A DNA stretch of 64,000 nt, from NCBI GenBank assembly GCA_965228045.1, contig OZ245789.1:3410001-3474000 (forward strand). Direction: 5' to 3'. The notes beneath the pieces were generated by a model that did no database searches, had not been told where the DNA came from, and saw nothing but the letters and a program-made list of their open reading frames with translations. The stretch comes from JANQEU01 sp965228045. GTDB taxonomy: Bacteria; Bacteroidota; Bacteroidia; Cytophagales; Cyclobacteriaceae. Position 1 is the stretch's first letter. Every line of letters starts with the position of its first letter. Made by a program: the position numbers and the translations under genes. Shown piece by piece: positions 45,936 to 53,576 of this stretch.

Positions 45936-46463
45936 TCAAAAAAAGATCACGGAGAGAAGTTTTTCCCTGAGTATTCTCAAAGCTTTTGAAATCTGCGTCT
46001 CAACTGTTCTTTTGGAAATTTTCAAAGAATCGGCAATTTGCTGGTTAGTATTGCCCTCTATTCGATTGCTGACAAATATTTCCTTACATCGGTCAGGAAG
46101 TGCATCAATAGCCTCCCATATTCTCAGTTCATTCTCCGCCTCGATAAGAAGATCTTCACGGTGATGAATTGGTACATCCACCAGGTCCTCCTGACGGATT
46201 TGTCTTTTTCTTTCGTGAAGTGCCTCCCTGTGCACTGCAGAAATCAGATACGATTTCAGGTCGCTCCTGATCTGAAGTTGATCCCTCTTTTCAAATATTC
46301 TGATGATCACTGATTGTGACACACTACGGCTCAGGTCAAGGTCTTTCAGAATTTTGTTGGCGTAGGAAACCATCAGGGGGTAGTAACTCGAATAAAGGTT
46401 TTGGTAGACGAGGGGATTTCCATCCTTCAGCCCCGCGATGAGGGATTTATCATCCGGCTTCAT
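45936..46463 (-). CDS. ECF RNA polymerase sigma factor (FecI-type)
   Basis: A sigma-70 family ECF factor of 175 residues when started at the ATG at 46463 (MKPDDKSLIAGLKDGN), the usual beginning for this family. An earlier in-frame start at 46604 would add 47 residues of no conserved sequence and run into the repeat array at 46594, so it is disfavoured. Region 2 (about residues 20-85) and region 4 (about 115-170; ALPDRCKEIFVSNRIEGNTNQQIADSLKISKRTVETQISKAL) are clear. It probably directs transcription of the downstream FecR-receptor-DUF4249 genes and is held by FecR. Confidence 0.88.
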   Translation of the reverse strand: MKPDDKSLIAGLKDGNPLVYQNLYSSYYPLMVSYANKILKDLDLSRSVSQSVIIRIFEKRDQLQIRSDLKSYLISAVHREALHERKRQIRQEDLVDVPIHHREDLLIEAENELRIWEAIDALPDRCKEIFVSNRIEGNTNQQIADSLKISKRTVETQISKALRILREKLLSVIFF

Positions 46464-46593
46464 TCGAATATCAGTATTAGGTAAGGCCTGACCCAAATAT
46501 GGTGCGTAGAAATCATATACTTCATCGTTTACGGAAGGTCCTGTCCAATGTTCCTGACTGAGGCGTTCAATGTGCACGTTCAAATTGCACCTA

Positions 46594-46716
46594 CTCAGAG
46601 TCACTCGTTAGAGGACTCTGAGATATCATAGGCTAATTTCCTAATCAAAACCGTTACTTCATTAGATACTCAGAGTCCTTTGACTTACCCTTAGATCAAT
46701 TTGAAAGTGACTCTGA
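46594..46716. promoter_or_regulatory. Four alternating copies of GACTCTGAG upstream of the sigma factor
   Basis: The 9-mer CTCAGAGTC occurs at 46594-46602 and 46669-46677, and its reverse complement GACTCTGAG at 46614-46622 and 46708-46716. They form two inverted pairs (11-bp and 30-bp spacers) in 123 bp of non-coding DNA. The 426-bp gap between the sigma factor start (46463) and the DUF4198 gene (46890) otherwise contains only a TAGATTTG sequence (46815-46822) that resembles a -7 element for the rightward gene. The repeats may be operator sites or cruciform-forming sequence. Confidence 0.6.
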
Positions 46717-46889
46717 GGAAGGTCGGAAAGATCGGGGTTTACTTACAGCCTCTTCCTTTGAGTGCAAGTCGACAGAATTGACTATCGAAATCACCAAAGT
46801 GTGAGCCAAAGAATTAGATTTGCGCACTTAAATTCTTAACAAATCAAAAAGTTGTTTATGATATGAGATCCCGATGATTTCATGTCAAA

Positions 46890-47702
46890 GTGATCAAAAA
46901 AACCATGAGAAATATACTCACTTTAGTCCTACTGTTTGTGCTGCTTGCATCGCATGAATTGTTCCTTAAGTCCGACACCTATTTCTTCGAAAAGGACAGT
47001 CAGGTAGAACTCTACCTTTTCAATGGCACCTTCGACACCAGTGAAAATGTAATCACGCGTGACCGCATCATAAATGCAAAAATTCTTGGACCTCAGTTTG
47101 ATCTGAAACCCTCAGAGGACAATTATTATGATAAAGGTGAGGTGACTTACCTGAAGTTCAGAACGGGTGAGGAAGGAACCTACACGGCAGGTATTTCGAC
47201 CAAGCCAAGGGTCATTGAGCTAAACGGTCAGGAGTTTTCCGAGTACCTGGAGCATGAGGGATTGTCAGACATCATTGCGAATAGAGAGAAAGACGGCAGT
47301 TCAAATGACGCTGCCAGGGAAAAGTATTCCAAGCATGTCAAAGCAATTTTCCAGGTGGATGATAAATTGACCGATCACTTTTCGAAGAACCTTCAATATC
47401 CTATCGAATTCATCCCGCTGGTTAATCCCTATGACCTGTCCGTCGGAGATGAAATTTCGTTCAAACTACTGTACATGGGTCAGCCATTAGCCAATCAAAC
47501 GGTACATATCAGTTCACGTAAAGATGCTGGTGAAAAGGGCAAGGATGAGAACTCTACCAGGACCAATGACAAGGGAGAATTTAGCTTTAACATCAGCAAT
47601 ATCGGGCAGTGGTATGTGGCTACCATTCACATGTTCGAAAGCAAGGAAGATGGCCTCGATTACGAATCCAATTGGGCGACATTGACTTTCGAGGTCAGAT
47701 GA
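46890..47702 (+). CDS. Exported DUF4198-family protein
   Basis: A 270-residue exported protein. A hydrophobic N-terminus (ILTLVLLFVLLASHELFLKS) leads straight into the DUF4198 start (HELFLKSDTYFFEKDSQVELYLFNGTFD). The second half is a CNA/Ig-like fold (VGDEISFKLLYMGQPLANQTVHISS, TNDKGEFSFNISNIGQWYVATIHM). DUF4198 proteins are periplasmic and often linked to metal (Ni/Co) uptake. An internal ATG (MRNILTL) four codons in is equally possible. It is the last gene before the tRNA and island. Confidence 0.8.
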   Translation: MIKKTMRNILTLVLLFVLLASHELFLKSDTYFFEKDSQVELYLFNGTFDTSENVITRDRIINAKILGPQFDLKPSEDNYYDKGEVTYLKFRTGEEGTYTAGISTKPRVIELNGQEFSEYLEHEGLSDIIANREKDGSSNDAAREKYSKHVKAIFQVDDKLTDHFSKNLQYPIEFIPLVNPYDLSVGDEISFKLLYMGQPLANQTVHISSRKDAGEKGKDENSTRTNDKGEFSFNISNIGQWYVATIHMFESKEDGLDYESNWATLTFEVR

Positions 47703-47748
47703 ATTTGAGATTAATATATGCAGCCCGAAAATTTTCCCAGCCCTCAAG

Positions 47749-47778
47749 TTTGTCAAACACAAAAATCTGCTAGATTTG
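47749..47778 (+). promoter_or_regulatory. Housekeeping promoter of tRNA-Pro
   Basis: TTTG (47749-47752), an 18-bp spacer, and TAGATTTG (47771-47778) match the Bacteroidota primary-sigma consensus TTTG-N17-20-TAnnTTTG. Transcription should begin near 47784-47786, about 26 bp before the tRNA. Confidence 0.8.
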
Positions 47779-47810
47779 CAGTCCGATTTTCAGGGGTAAC
47801 TCTGAAGGCA

Positions 47811-47885
47811 CGGGGTGTAGCACAGTCCGGTTAGTGTACCTGCTTTGGGAGCAGGGGGCCGCAGGTTCGAATCCTGCCACCCCGA
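47811..47885 (+). tRNA. tRNA-Pro (anticodon UGG)
   Basis: A 75-nt cloverleaf. The acceptor stem CGGGGTG/CACCCCG, a D-arm with GCAC/GTGT pairing, the anticodon stem CCTGC/GCAGG enclosing the loop TTTGGGA (anticodon TGG, reading CCA) and the T-arm GCAGG-TTCGAAT-CCTGC are all present. The CCA end is not encoded. It is transcribed from its own consensus promoter and followed by a terminator. Its 3' end is the probable insertion site of the downstream element. Confidence 0.97.
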
Positions 47886-47907
47886 CAACAAAGGTTCATC
47901 AGAACCC

Positions 47908-47945
47908 AAAAGCCTGCAAATCTTACGATTTGCGGGCTTTTTTAT
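47908..47945 (+). terminator. Intrinsic terminator after tRNA-Pro
   Basis: The stem AAAAGCCTGCAAATC / GATTTGCGGGCTTTT, with a TTAC loop and one G-T pair, runs into a T-rich tail. It lies 22 bp downstream of the tRNA. Confidence 0.88.
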
Positions 47946-47997
47946 TTTTTACGTATCAGTTCGATTTAGACAATTTCAGCAAAAATGAGACCTATCC

Positions 47998-48124
47998 GGT
48001 GAACCAAATGAATGGTTTATTTTAGTTCACCAGATTGATGCAAATAGCTGTAAAACAGATAGTTGCATCGCATAATTTGAACTGTTTTAGGTCTGTTTGA
48101 GTGACCTTGTGGAAGCAGTTCACC
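47998..48124. repeat. Inverted and direct repeats between tRNA and integrase
   Basis: GGTGAAC (47998-48004) pairs with GTTCACC (48025-48031), and GTTCACC recurs at 48118-48124 within a shared 9-mer AGTTCACCA. Between them, GATGCAA (48037-48043) and TTGCATC (48063-48069) flank an inner CTGT-AAA-ACAG. Such clustered repeats next to an integrase gene fit arm-type or accessory-factor sites of a recombination region. The rest of the gap (47946-48169) has no gene. Confidence 0.5.
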
Positions 48125-48169
48125 ACGAGAGGAATCATTTTAACACAAACACTCAAAAGCTGAATTGTC

Positions 48170-49417
48170 ATGAGAACTACAAACACCTTCGGAGTTCAGT
48201 TCATCACAAGAACGAACAAGGCCAAAGATGGCCTACTCCCAATCTATGCCAGGGTCACCGTTGATGGTCGCAGAGTTGAAATATCATTGAAGCGCTGGAT
48301 CAAACCAGGCGACTGGAATGGCAGCAAAGGCATGGCCAAGGGCAGCCGGGAAGAAATCAAATCGCTTAATCATTATTTGGATGAAGTCCAGGCCCGTATC
48401 ATGGAATGCTACCAGGAGATGCAAGTGCAAAAGCGATTGATCACCGCAGATGCTATCAAAAGCATGTTCCTGGGCACAGATCAAAAAGACTTCACCTTAT
48501 GCAAGCTGGTGGATTATCACAACCAGGCTATGCGAGATACACTGGCTTGGGGTACGATGAAAAACTACTTCACCACTCAGAAGTACATCCACCGATTTTT
48601 GAAAGAACGGTTCGGTACAACTGACATGTTCCTTTCAGAACTGTCGTACAAGTTCATCACCGATTTTGAATTCTACCTCCGTAACTACAAACCCAAAGAC
48701 CACCAGAAGCCACTTGGCAACAATGGAGTGATGAAGCACCTGGAACGTTTCCGAAAGATGGTGACCATGGCTGTAAAAATGGAATGGGTAAGCCGGGATC
48801 CATTTGATAAGTACCAACTCAAATTTCATCGGGTGGATAGGGATTTCCTCAATCACGAAGAACTGGAGGCCGTAGAAAACAAAGACTTCAAAATTGTGCG
48901 TTTGCAGTGGGTAAGGGATTTGTTTGTATTCAGCTGCTATACCGGACTGGCCTACATTGATGCCATGAACCTGACACCTTCCAACATCACAATAGGCATA
49001 GATGGAGAATATTGGCTCTCCACCTGCAGGCAAAAGACTGACCAGCCAGTAAGGGTCCCTATCCTTCCCAAAGCCTGGGAAATAATAGAGAAATACAAGA
49101 CCCATCCAAGGGCATTGCAGAAAGGATCGGTATTTCCAATGATTTCCAACCAAAAGCTGAACTCCTACTTGAAAGAAATTGCCGACCTGTGTGGGATCGA
49201 AAAGAACCTGACTTTCCACTTGGCCAGGCATACATTTGCCACCACAGTTACCCTTTGCAATGGTGTGCCTTTGGAGACAGTAAGCAAAATGCTCGGCCAT
49301 TCAAAAATTACTACTACACAGGTTTACGCAAAAGTGGTGGAGAAGAAGGTAAGTGAAGACATGCACACTCTCCGGGAGAAGCTGGCAGCACCAAAATTAA
49401 TGAGAAGGGCGAAGTAG
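48170..49417 (+). CDS. Tyrosine recombinase / integrase (Bacteroidota type)
   Basis: A 415-residue site-specific recombinase. Residues 1 to about 95 form the arm-binding domain (FGVQFITRTNKAKDGLLPIYARVTVDGRRVEISLKRWI), about 105-210 the core-binding SAM-like domain, and about 220-400 the catalytic domain. Catalytic residues visible are the beta-hairpin Lys (CRQKTDQP), HLARH (His and Arg), GHSKI (His) and the nucleophile Tyr in TTTQVYAKV. The usual first Arg after TGL is Ala (TGLAYIDAM), as in IntDOT-like enzymes where that position is also not Arg. It faces away from the tRNA at the left end of the island and should catalyse its integration. Confidence 0.93.
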   Translation: MRTTNTFGVQFITRTNKAKDGLLPIYARVTVDGRRVEISLKRWIKPGDWNGSKGMAKGSREEIKSLNHYLDEVQARIMECYQEMQVQKRLITADAIKSMFLGTDQKDFTLCKLVDYHNQAMRDTLAWGTMKNYFTTQKYIHRFLKERFGTTDMFLSELSYKFITDFEFYLRNYKPKDHQKPLGNNGVMKHLERFRKMVTMAVKMEWVSRDPFDKYQLKFHRVDRDFLNHEELEAVENKDFKIVRLQWVRDLFVFSCYTGLAYIDAMNLTPSNITIGIDGEYWLSTCRQKTDQPVRVPILPKAWEIIEKYKTHPRALQKGSVFPMISNQKLNSYLKEIADLCGIEKNLTFHLARHTFATTVTLCNGVPLETVSKMLGHSKITTTQVYAKVVEKKVSEDMHTLREKLAAPKLMRRAK

Positions 49418-49425
49418 CCCTTTTT
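49405..49425 (+). terminator. Short terminator overlapping the integrase stop
   Basis: AAGGGC-N6-GCCCTT followed by TTT overlaps the integrase stop codon (49415-49417). The stem is only 6 bp, so termination may be partial. Confidence 0.55.
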
Positions 49426-49426
49426 A

Positions 49427-49483
49427 TATTTAAGTGTTTGCTTAAATACATTAATTCCTTAGCTTTGTTAAGCAAATGCTTAA
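49427..49483 (+). promoter_or_regulatory. Promoter of the metal operon flanked by two ArsR operators
   Basis: TTTG (49437-49440), a 19-bp spacer and TAGCTTTG (49460-49467) form a consensus Bacteroidota promoter. Two similar palindromes bracket it. The first, TATTTAAG-N6-CTTAAATA (49427-49448), covers the -33 element. The second, TTAAGCA-AA-TGCTTAA (49468-49483), covers the predicted transcription start. Their shared core is TTAAG-N6-CTTAA. The arrangement fits repression by the ArsR protein encoded 12 bp downstream. Confidence 0.8.
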
Positions 49484-49494
49484 ATACGAACGTT

Positions 49495-49863
49495 ATGAAT
49501 ACATGTATCCGTGTCTTTGCCGATAGCAGCCAGATCAATAGGTGCAGGGAAGACTTGAAAAGCAAAGAGGAAGGCTTTTTAGAACTGGCGGATGTACTGA
49601 ATCTAGCCGGTAATGCTGTTCGCCTCAAAATCCTGTACCTCTTGAAGCAGGAAAATGAACTTTGTCCGTGCGACTTGTCAGACATCCTGGGCATGACCGT
49701 GCCGGCCGTCTCACAGCATTTGAAAAAGCTGAAGGATGCAGGAATCGTGACGACTAAAAAATCCGGACAAACCATATTCTATTCAGTAGAAGCGCAAAGT
49801 CAGCGAATCATTTCATCTGTGCTCGATTTGTTTAAGCTCCCAAATTCAATTCCTACCTTATGA
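49495..49863 (+). CDS. ArsR-family metal-responsive repressor
   Basis: A 122-residue winged-helix repressor, starting at the ATG at 49495; an in-frame start at 49438 lies within the promoter and is rejected. The HTH (DLSDILGMTVPAVSQHLKKLKDAGIVTTKKSGQTIFYSV) is typical. ELCPCDLS in the alpha-3 region has the Cys-x-Cys arrangement used by ArsR proteins to bind As(III), Cd(II) or Hg(II)-type metals; further Cys residues occur near the N-terminus (Cys4, INRCRED). Binding of a thiophilic metal should release the twin operators. The downstream gene overlaps by 4 bp. Confidence 0.88.
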   Translation: MNTCIRVFADSSQINRCREDLKSKEEGFLELADVLNLAGNAVRLKILYLLKQENELCPCDLSDILGMTVPAVSQHLKKLKDAGIVTTKKSGQTIFYSVEAQSQRIISSVLDLFKLPNSIPTL

Positions 49864-50249
49864 TACCCCATGATCTCACTCAAAGCATAAAGGTTTCACT
49901 AAAAACCGCAACAGGTCAGCTGGGATACATCCTTAGCAAAATAGATGATGTGGACCAGGTTGAAAATATCCTTTTGCAGCTAAAAGCTGTGCAGTCCATG
50001 CTTACTAAGACTACTTATGAGCTATTGGATGATACCTACAGGAAAGCACTAGCAGAAAGGATCTCGTCAGCTTACCAGAGCTGCCCTGGCGACTGTGGCA
50101 ATGAAGAAACAATAGAAAAGCTGAGAACACTATTTCCAGAGCTTAAACTTGAAGAAGTGCCTGAAAAACTACGAGAAGCCCGCATGGTGGAAGAAGAATT
50201 GAAGAAATTTTTATCCGAACGTTTGGATACCCCCTCCCCCCGTGACTGA
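49860..50249 (+). CDS. CsoR/RcnR-like (DUF156-related) protein with extended C-terminus
   Basis: A 129-residue all-helical protein. Residues about 8-70 (VSLKTATGQLGYILSKIDDVDQVENILLQLKAVQSMLTKTTYELL) match the CsoR/FrmR family plan of metal-sensing repressors. The expected Cys-His-Cys ligands at the usual positions are not seen. Instead a C-terminal extension carries SCPGDCGNEET and a charged coiled-coil-like helix. It may be a divergent sensor or a metal-binding accessory. Translation is coupled to the ArsR gene (ATGA overlap). Confidence 0.65.
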   Translation: MIPHDLTQSIKVSLKTATGQLGYILSKIDDVDQVENILLQLKAVQSMLTKTTYELLDDTYRKALAERISSAYQSCPGDCGNEETIEKLRTLFPELKLEEVPEKLREARMVEEELKKFLSERLDTPSPRD

Positions 50250-50283
50250 CCTTTGGAGAGATGTTTCATTAAAATAGATTGAT

Positions 50284-50487
50284 ATGAAAAATAAACTCAT
50301 GATTTTCGCCACAGCGGGTATTCTCGCAATTGGTGGCCTTGCTTACGGGATCAACTCATCTCCAAAAGCTTGCCCTTTGGAAGGTACTCCAGATTGTCCA
50401 AAAGTTAGCTGCCCTTTGGCAGGCACTCCAGAATGTCCTTATGATTTGAAAGTGGCGGAAGTACCCGCCTGCTGTAAGAAAAAGTAA
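50284..50487 (+). CDS. Small exported Cys-rich protein with CPLxGTPxCP repeats
   Basis: A 67-residue product with a hydrophobic N-terminus (LMIFATAGILAIGGLAYG) acting as signal or anchor. The mature part has two near-copies of CPLEGTPDCP / CPLAGTPECP, an extra Cys between them and a terminal ACCKKK, giving seven Cys in about 40 residues. I know of no characterised family with this repeat. The position between a CsoR-like gene and MerTP, plus the Cys pattern, suggests periplasmic binding of a soft metal. A terminator-like hairpin follows. Confidence 0.7.
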   Translation: MKNKLMIFATAGILAIGGLAYGINSSPKACPLEGTPDCPKVSCPLAGTPECPYDLKVAEVPACCKKK

Positions 50488-50492
50488 CTGGG

Positions 50493-50516
50493 AGGGCGCA
50501 GAGCCCTTCTTTTTTT
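50493..50516 (+). terminator. Hairpin with T-run between the Cys-rich gene and merTP
   Basis: AGGGC-GCAGA-GCCCT is followed by a seven-T run. The 5-bp stem is weak, so it may only attenuate transcription into merTP, whose ATG is 14 bp downstream. Confidence 0.55.
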
Positions 50517-50529
50517 GAAAATTAAGTAT

Positions 50530-51129
50530 ATGAAAAATTCCCTTTTAACCAGCGGCCTTTTAGCTGCTTTAGTAAGTTCACTTTGCTGCATCACCCCGGT
50601 GCTTGCATTAGTGGCCGGTGCAAGCGGGATTGCGTCCACTTTCTCATGGCTCGATCCGGCAAGGCCTTTTTTTGTCGGCATCACAGTGGTTGTATTAGGC
50701 TTTGCCTGGTATCAGAAACTCAAACCAAAGGCCAAAGAGGAAAAAGAATGTGCCTGTGAGGAGGACCTTCAGCCCTCCTTTTGGCAAACAAGAAAGTTCC
50801 TTTCAATAATCACGGTCTTTGCTGCCCTGATGTTGGCGTTCCCGCTTTATGCTCACATTTTCTACCCTAAATCTGAAAAGCAAGTGATCATCGTTGATAA
50901 GTCAGACATTCAGACCGTAAATTTTCAAATCAAAGGCATGACTTGTCAGGTGTGCGCAGCGCATGTAGTGCATGAAGTAAATAAGCTCAGCGGCATCCTG
51001 AATGTAACCGCCTCCTACGACCAGGGGAATGCCATCGTGGAGTTTAACAAGTCCAAAACAAGTATCCCGAAAATTGAGGAAGCCATCAACTCGACCGGAT
51101 ATTCTGTGACCAATAAAACAGAGAAATAA
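50530..51129 (+). CDS. merTP: MerT-MerP fusion metal transporter
   Basis: A 199-residue protein starting at the ATG at 50530; a TTG five codons upstream overlaps the preceding T-run. Residues 1 to about 120 resemble MerT: three membrane helices, a Cys19-Cys20 pair in the first (SSLCCITPVLAL) and a cytoplasmic loop with CACEED. Residues about 130-199 are a MerP-like HMA domain with GMTCQVCAAH. Such fusions import Hg(II) or a similar soft metal for reduction inside the cell. No merA or merB is present in the window, so the imported metal's fate is unclear. Confidence 0.86.
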   Translation: MKNSLLTSGLLAALVSSLCCITPVLALVAGASGIASTFSWLDPARPFFVGITVVVLGFAWYQKLKPKAKEEKECACEEDLQPSFWQTRKFLSIITVFAALMLAFPLYAHIFYPKSEKQVIIVDKSDIQTVNFQIKGMTCQVCAAHVVHEVNKLSGILNVTASYDQGNAIVEFNKSKTSIPKIEEAINSTGYSVTNKTEK

Positions 51130-51342
51130 ATGGAAATCATATTAGAATCAACCATCACCTGCCCGGAATGCGGACATCAAAAAGAAGAGACCATGCCCAC
51201 TGATGCCTGTCAGTATTTTTACGAATGTGAAAATTGCCACCAGGTACTAAAACCGAAGGAAGGAGATTGTTGTGTTTTCTGTTCGTATGGAACAGAAAAA
51301 TGTCCCCCAATGCAGATCAATCATACTGATAAATGTTGTTAG
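51130..51342 (+). CDS. GDCCVxC-domain small Cys-rich protein
   Basis: A 70-residue cytosolic protein matching the GDCCVxC family by the motif GDCCVFCSYGTEKCPP, with two further Cys pairs (CPECG, CENCHQ) and a C-terminal CC. Eleven Cys residues suggest metal binding. Some family members are selenoproteins, but here all positions are ordinary Cys codons with no in-frame TGA. It directly abuts merTP and is the last gene of the rightward metal operon; family members commonly accompany MerTP-like genes. It is convergent with the truncated ATPase. Confidence 0.85.
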   Translation: MEIILESTITCPECGHQKEETMPTDACQYFYECENCHQVLKPKEGDCCVFCSYGTEKCPPMQINHTDKCC

Positions 51343-51370
51343 ACTGGAACTGTATTGTTGGTGATCAACT

Positions 51371-53133
51371 CTAATTCCTCAGTCTTAGTGAATTACCAAT
51401 CACGCTCACGGAACTCAGACTCATGGCCAATGCCGCAAGCATCGGACTCAACAAAAGACCAAATACAGGAAAGAGCACGCCTGCGGCTATTGGTACACCT
51501 AGCATATTATAAATGAAAGCAAAGAACAGGTTCTGCTTAATGTTCCTCATCACAGCTGTACTCAACTGTCGAGCTCTCACAATTCCATCCAACTCCCCCT
51601 TTACTAAGGTTAAGCTTGCACTTTCAATAGCTACATCGGTACCAGTCCCCATGGCAATTCCTACATTGGCCTGAGCAAGTGCCGGGGCATCATTGATTCC
51701 ATCACCGGCCATGGCTACAATTTTCCCCTCTTCCTGTAGCGCTTTTACTTTCTCGTATTTGTTTTCAGGTAAGAGATCAGCTACATATCCATCTAATCCA
51801 AGCTTATCTGCAACCGCTTTGGCTGTATTCTTATTGTCACCAGTGAGCATAATCACTTCCAGTCCTTGTTCTTGCAAATGCTTAATGGCATCAGCTGATG
51901 ATTCTTTGATGGGGTCAGCAACGCTGATGAACCCTGCCACTTCCTTATCAATCACTACAAACATGACCGTTTGTCCTTCCAGCTGTCTTTGCTTCACATC
52001 TTCATCATGCTCCTGATCCAGTGTTAAATCAAATTCCTCCAGGAGCTTTTTGTTGCCAATGGCTATTTGCAGCCCATCTACTTTGCCTGTAATGCCTTTA
52101 CCAGTAATGGAGTTAAAATCGTCAACCTTCTGAGGTTTCAGTCCTTTATTTTCAGCTCCCTCGACAATGGCATGTGCCAATGGATGTTCACTACTCGATT
52201 CAAGTGAAGCGACATTTTCTAGAATGGTTTCTGCACTATGCTTTTCATTAATGGACTGTACATCTTGGAGTGATGGTTTCCCTTGTGTGATGGTTCCAGT
52301 TTTATCAATTACCAGGGTTGTGACCTTGTGCATTTCTTCAATGGCTCTGGCATCCTTTACCAAAATCCCCTGCTTCGCACCTTTTCCTGTTCCAACCATG
52401 ATTGACATGGGAGTAGCTAATCCTAAGGCACATGGACATGCAATGATTAGCACGGTCACGGCACTGGTAAAGGCATAAACTAACTTAGGATCAGGGCCCC
52501 AAATCGCCCAAACGGCAAAAGCAATGACGGCAATCGTAACAACGATAGGTACAAAATAGCTGGACACTTTATCAGCCAGATTCTGAATGGGTGCCTTGGT
52601 TCGACTGGCTTTATTGACCATCTCGATGATCTGGGAAAGCAGTGTGTCGCTTCCTACCTTCTGCGCTTTCATTTGAAAGGAGCTGGTACCATTGATCGTA
52701 CCGCCAATCACATTGTCTCCTTCCGATTTCTCCACGGGAACAGGTTCACCTGTGATCATCGACTCATCGATACTGCTTTTTCCTTCGGTGACCTCACCAT
52801 CTACAGGGATCTTTTCACCAGGTTTAATCTTAATGATGTCATCCAGCTTCACATGTTCCAATGGAATCGTCATTTCCTCACCATCTCTAATGACCGTTGC
52901 TTCAGGTGGTACAAGGTTGAGAAGCTCCTTGATGGCAGAATTGGTTTGACTTCTTGCTTTTGCTTCCAATAATTGTCCTAATAGAATCAGGGTAAGAATG
53001 ACCACTGCAGCTTCAAAATATAAGTGAACAGCTCCTCCTTCATATTTGAATTGATCAGGGAAAATGTCAGGAAACAGCAAGGCAAAAATGCTAAACAGGT
53101 ATGCAGCTCCAGCTCCCAAGGTGATGAGTGTCC
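51371..53133 (-). pseudogene. Copper-type P1B ATPase, 5'-truncated (copA')
   Basis: The retained 582 codons from the first ATG contain the CPC membrane motif (CPCALGLATP), DKTGTIT with the phosphorylated Asp, HPLAHAI, TGDN and GDGINDAPAL, so all cytoplasmic catalytic parts are intact. What precedes TLITLGAGAAYLF in normal relatives, namely the metal-binding N-terminal domains and the first two membrane helices, is absent. The frame instead runs into an rteC-like sequence at about 53126-53134. Without the first helices it is probably not a working pump, although an internal ATG could still give a protein. It belongs to the Cu+ efflux group by the CPC motif and overall similarity. Confidence 0.85.
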
Positions 53134-53418
53134 TTTGAGTTTCTTACTTCCTCTTGGGCGCTCTTTGTAGTAGTTCAGCACCTCCAGGTTGAAGTGAAGT
53201 TCTGAAACAAACTTGGGCTTTACCGATTTGAAGAAATGTATTTGTTTCTCACTTGTATCAAGTGTTGCACTGAAATAGAGTTTTCTGAGTGTTTTGTTTA
53301 GATCCTGGCAAAGTGTGATTTTGAGTGAGCATTTATCGATAGGTGAATTATTGCTGTTTTCTATTTCCAATAATCGATGCTCTAACTCACTGAGTAAGTC
53401 AAAACAAGGGTTATCCAA
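53126..53418 (-). pseudogene. rteC-like regulator fragment, 3'-truncated
   Basis: From a TTG at 53418 the frame encodes a helical sequence with KQIHFFKSVKPKFVSELHFNLEVLNYYKERPRGSKK, which resembles the FFK-x-KP and E-x-x-x-P-x-GS region of RteC-type regulators from Bacteroides conjugative transposons. It is cut at the junction with the copper ATPase, after which the open frame continues in the wrong frame of the ATPase. The family call is by motif memory. The 158-bp gap upstream (53419-53576) holds nothing recognisable. Confidence 0.65.
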
Positions 53419-53576
53419 TGTTTTATGTGATTAGGGTTGATAATGGAGTGTGAAATTAGAAATTCATTCACATAACTTGATACGTTTTAAAGAATAAAAG
53501 TGCTGTTTGTGTTGATTTGTAACGGTTGCGAATGCAAATTGGAATCTTCCCGAAGTTACTGGAAATGCATAATGAC

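Noticed and set aside
47834..48025. A 63-codon rightward open frame over the tRNA and its terminator
   Set aside because: Its first part is the tRNA-Pro sequence read as protein and its middle is the terminator hairpin; there is no ribosome site or family similarity.
48635..49300. A 221-codon leftward open frame opposite the integrase
   Set aside because: It lies wholly within the well-supported integrase gene and shows no recognisable domain.
51130..51342. Possible selenoprotein (GDCCVxC family)
   Set aside because: All key positions are ordinary Cys codons and there is no in-frame TGA within the conserved region.
52987..53418. A 143-codon leftward frame taken as one intact gene
   Set aside because: Only the first about 95 codons look like a real (RteC-type) protein; the rest is the wrong frame of the copper ATPase. 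It is recorded as a truncated gene ending at the junction.
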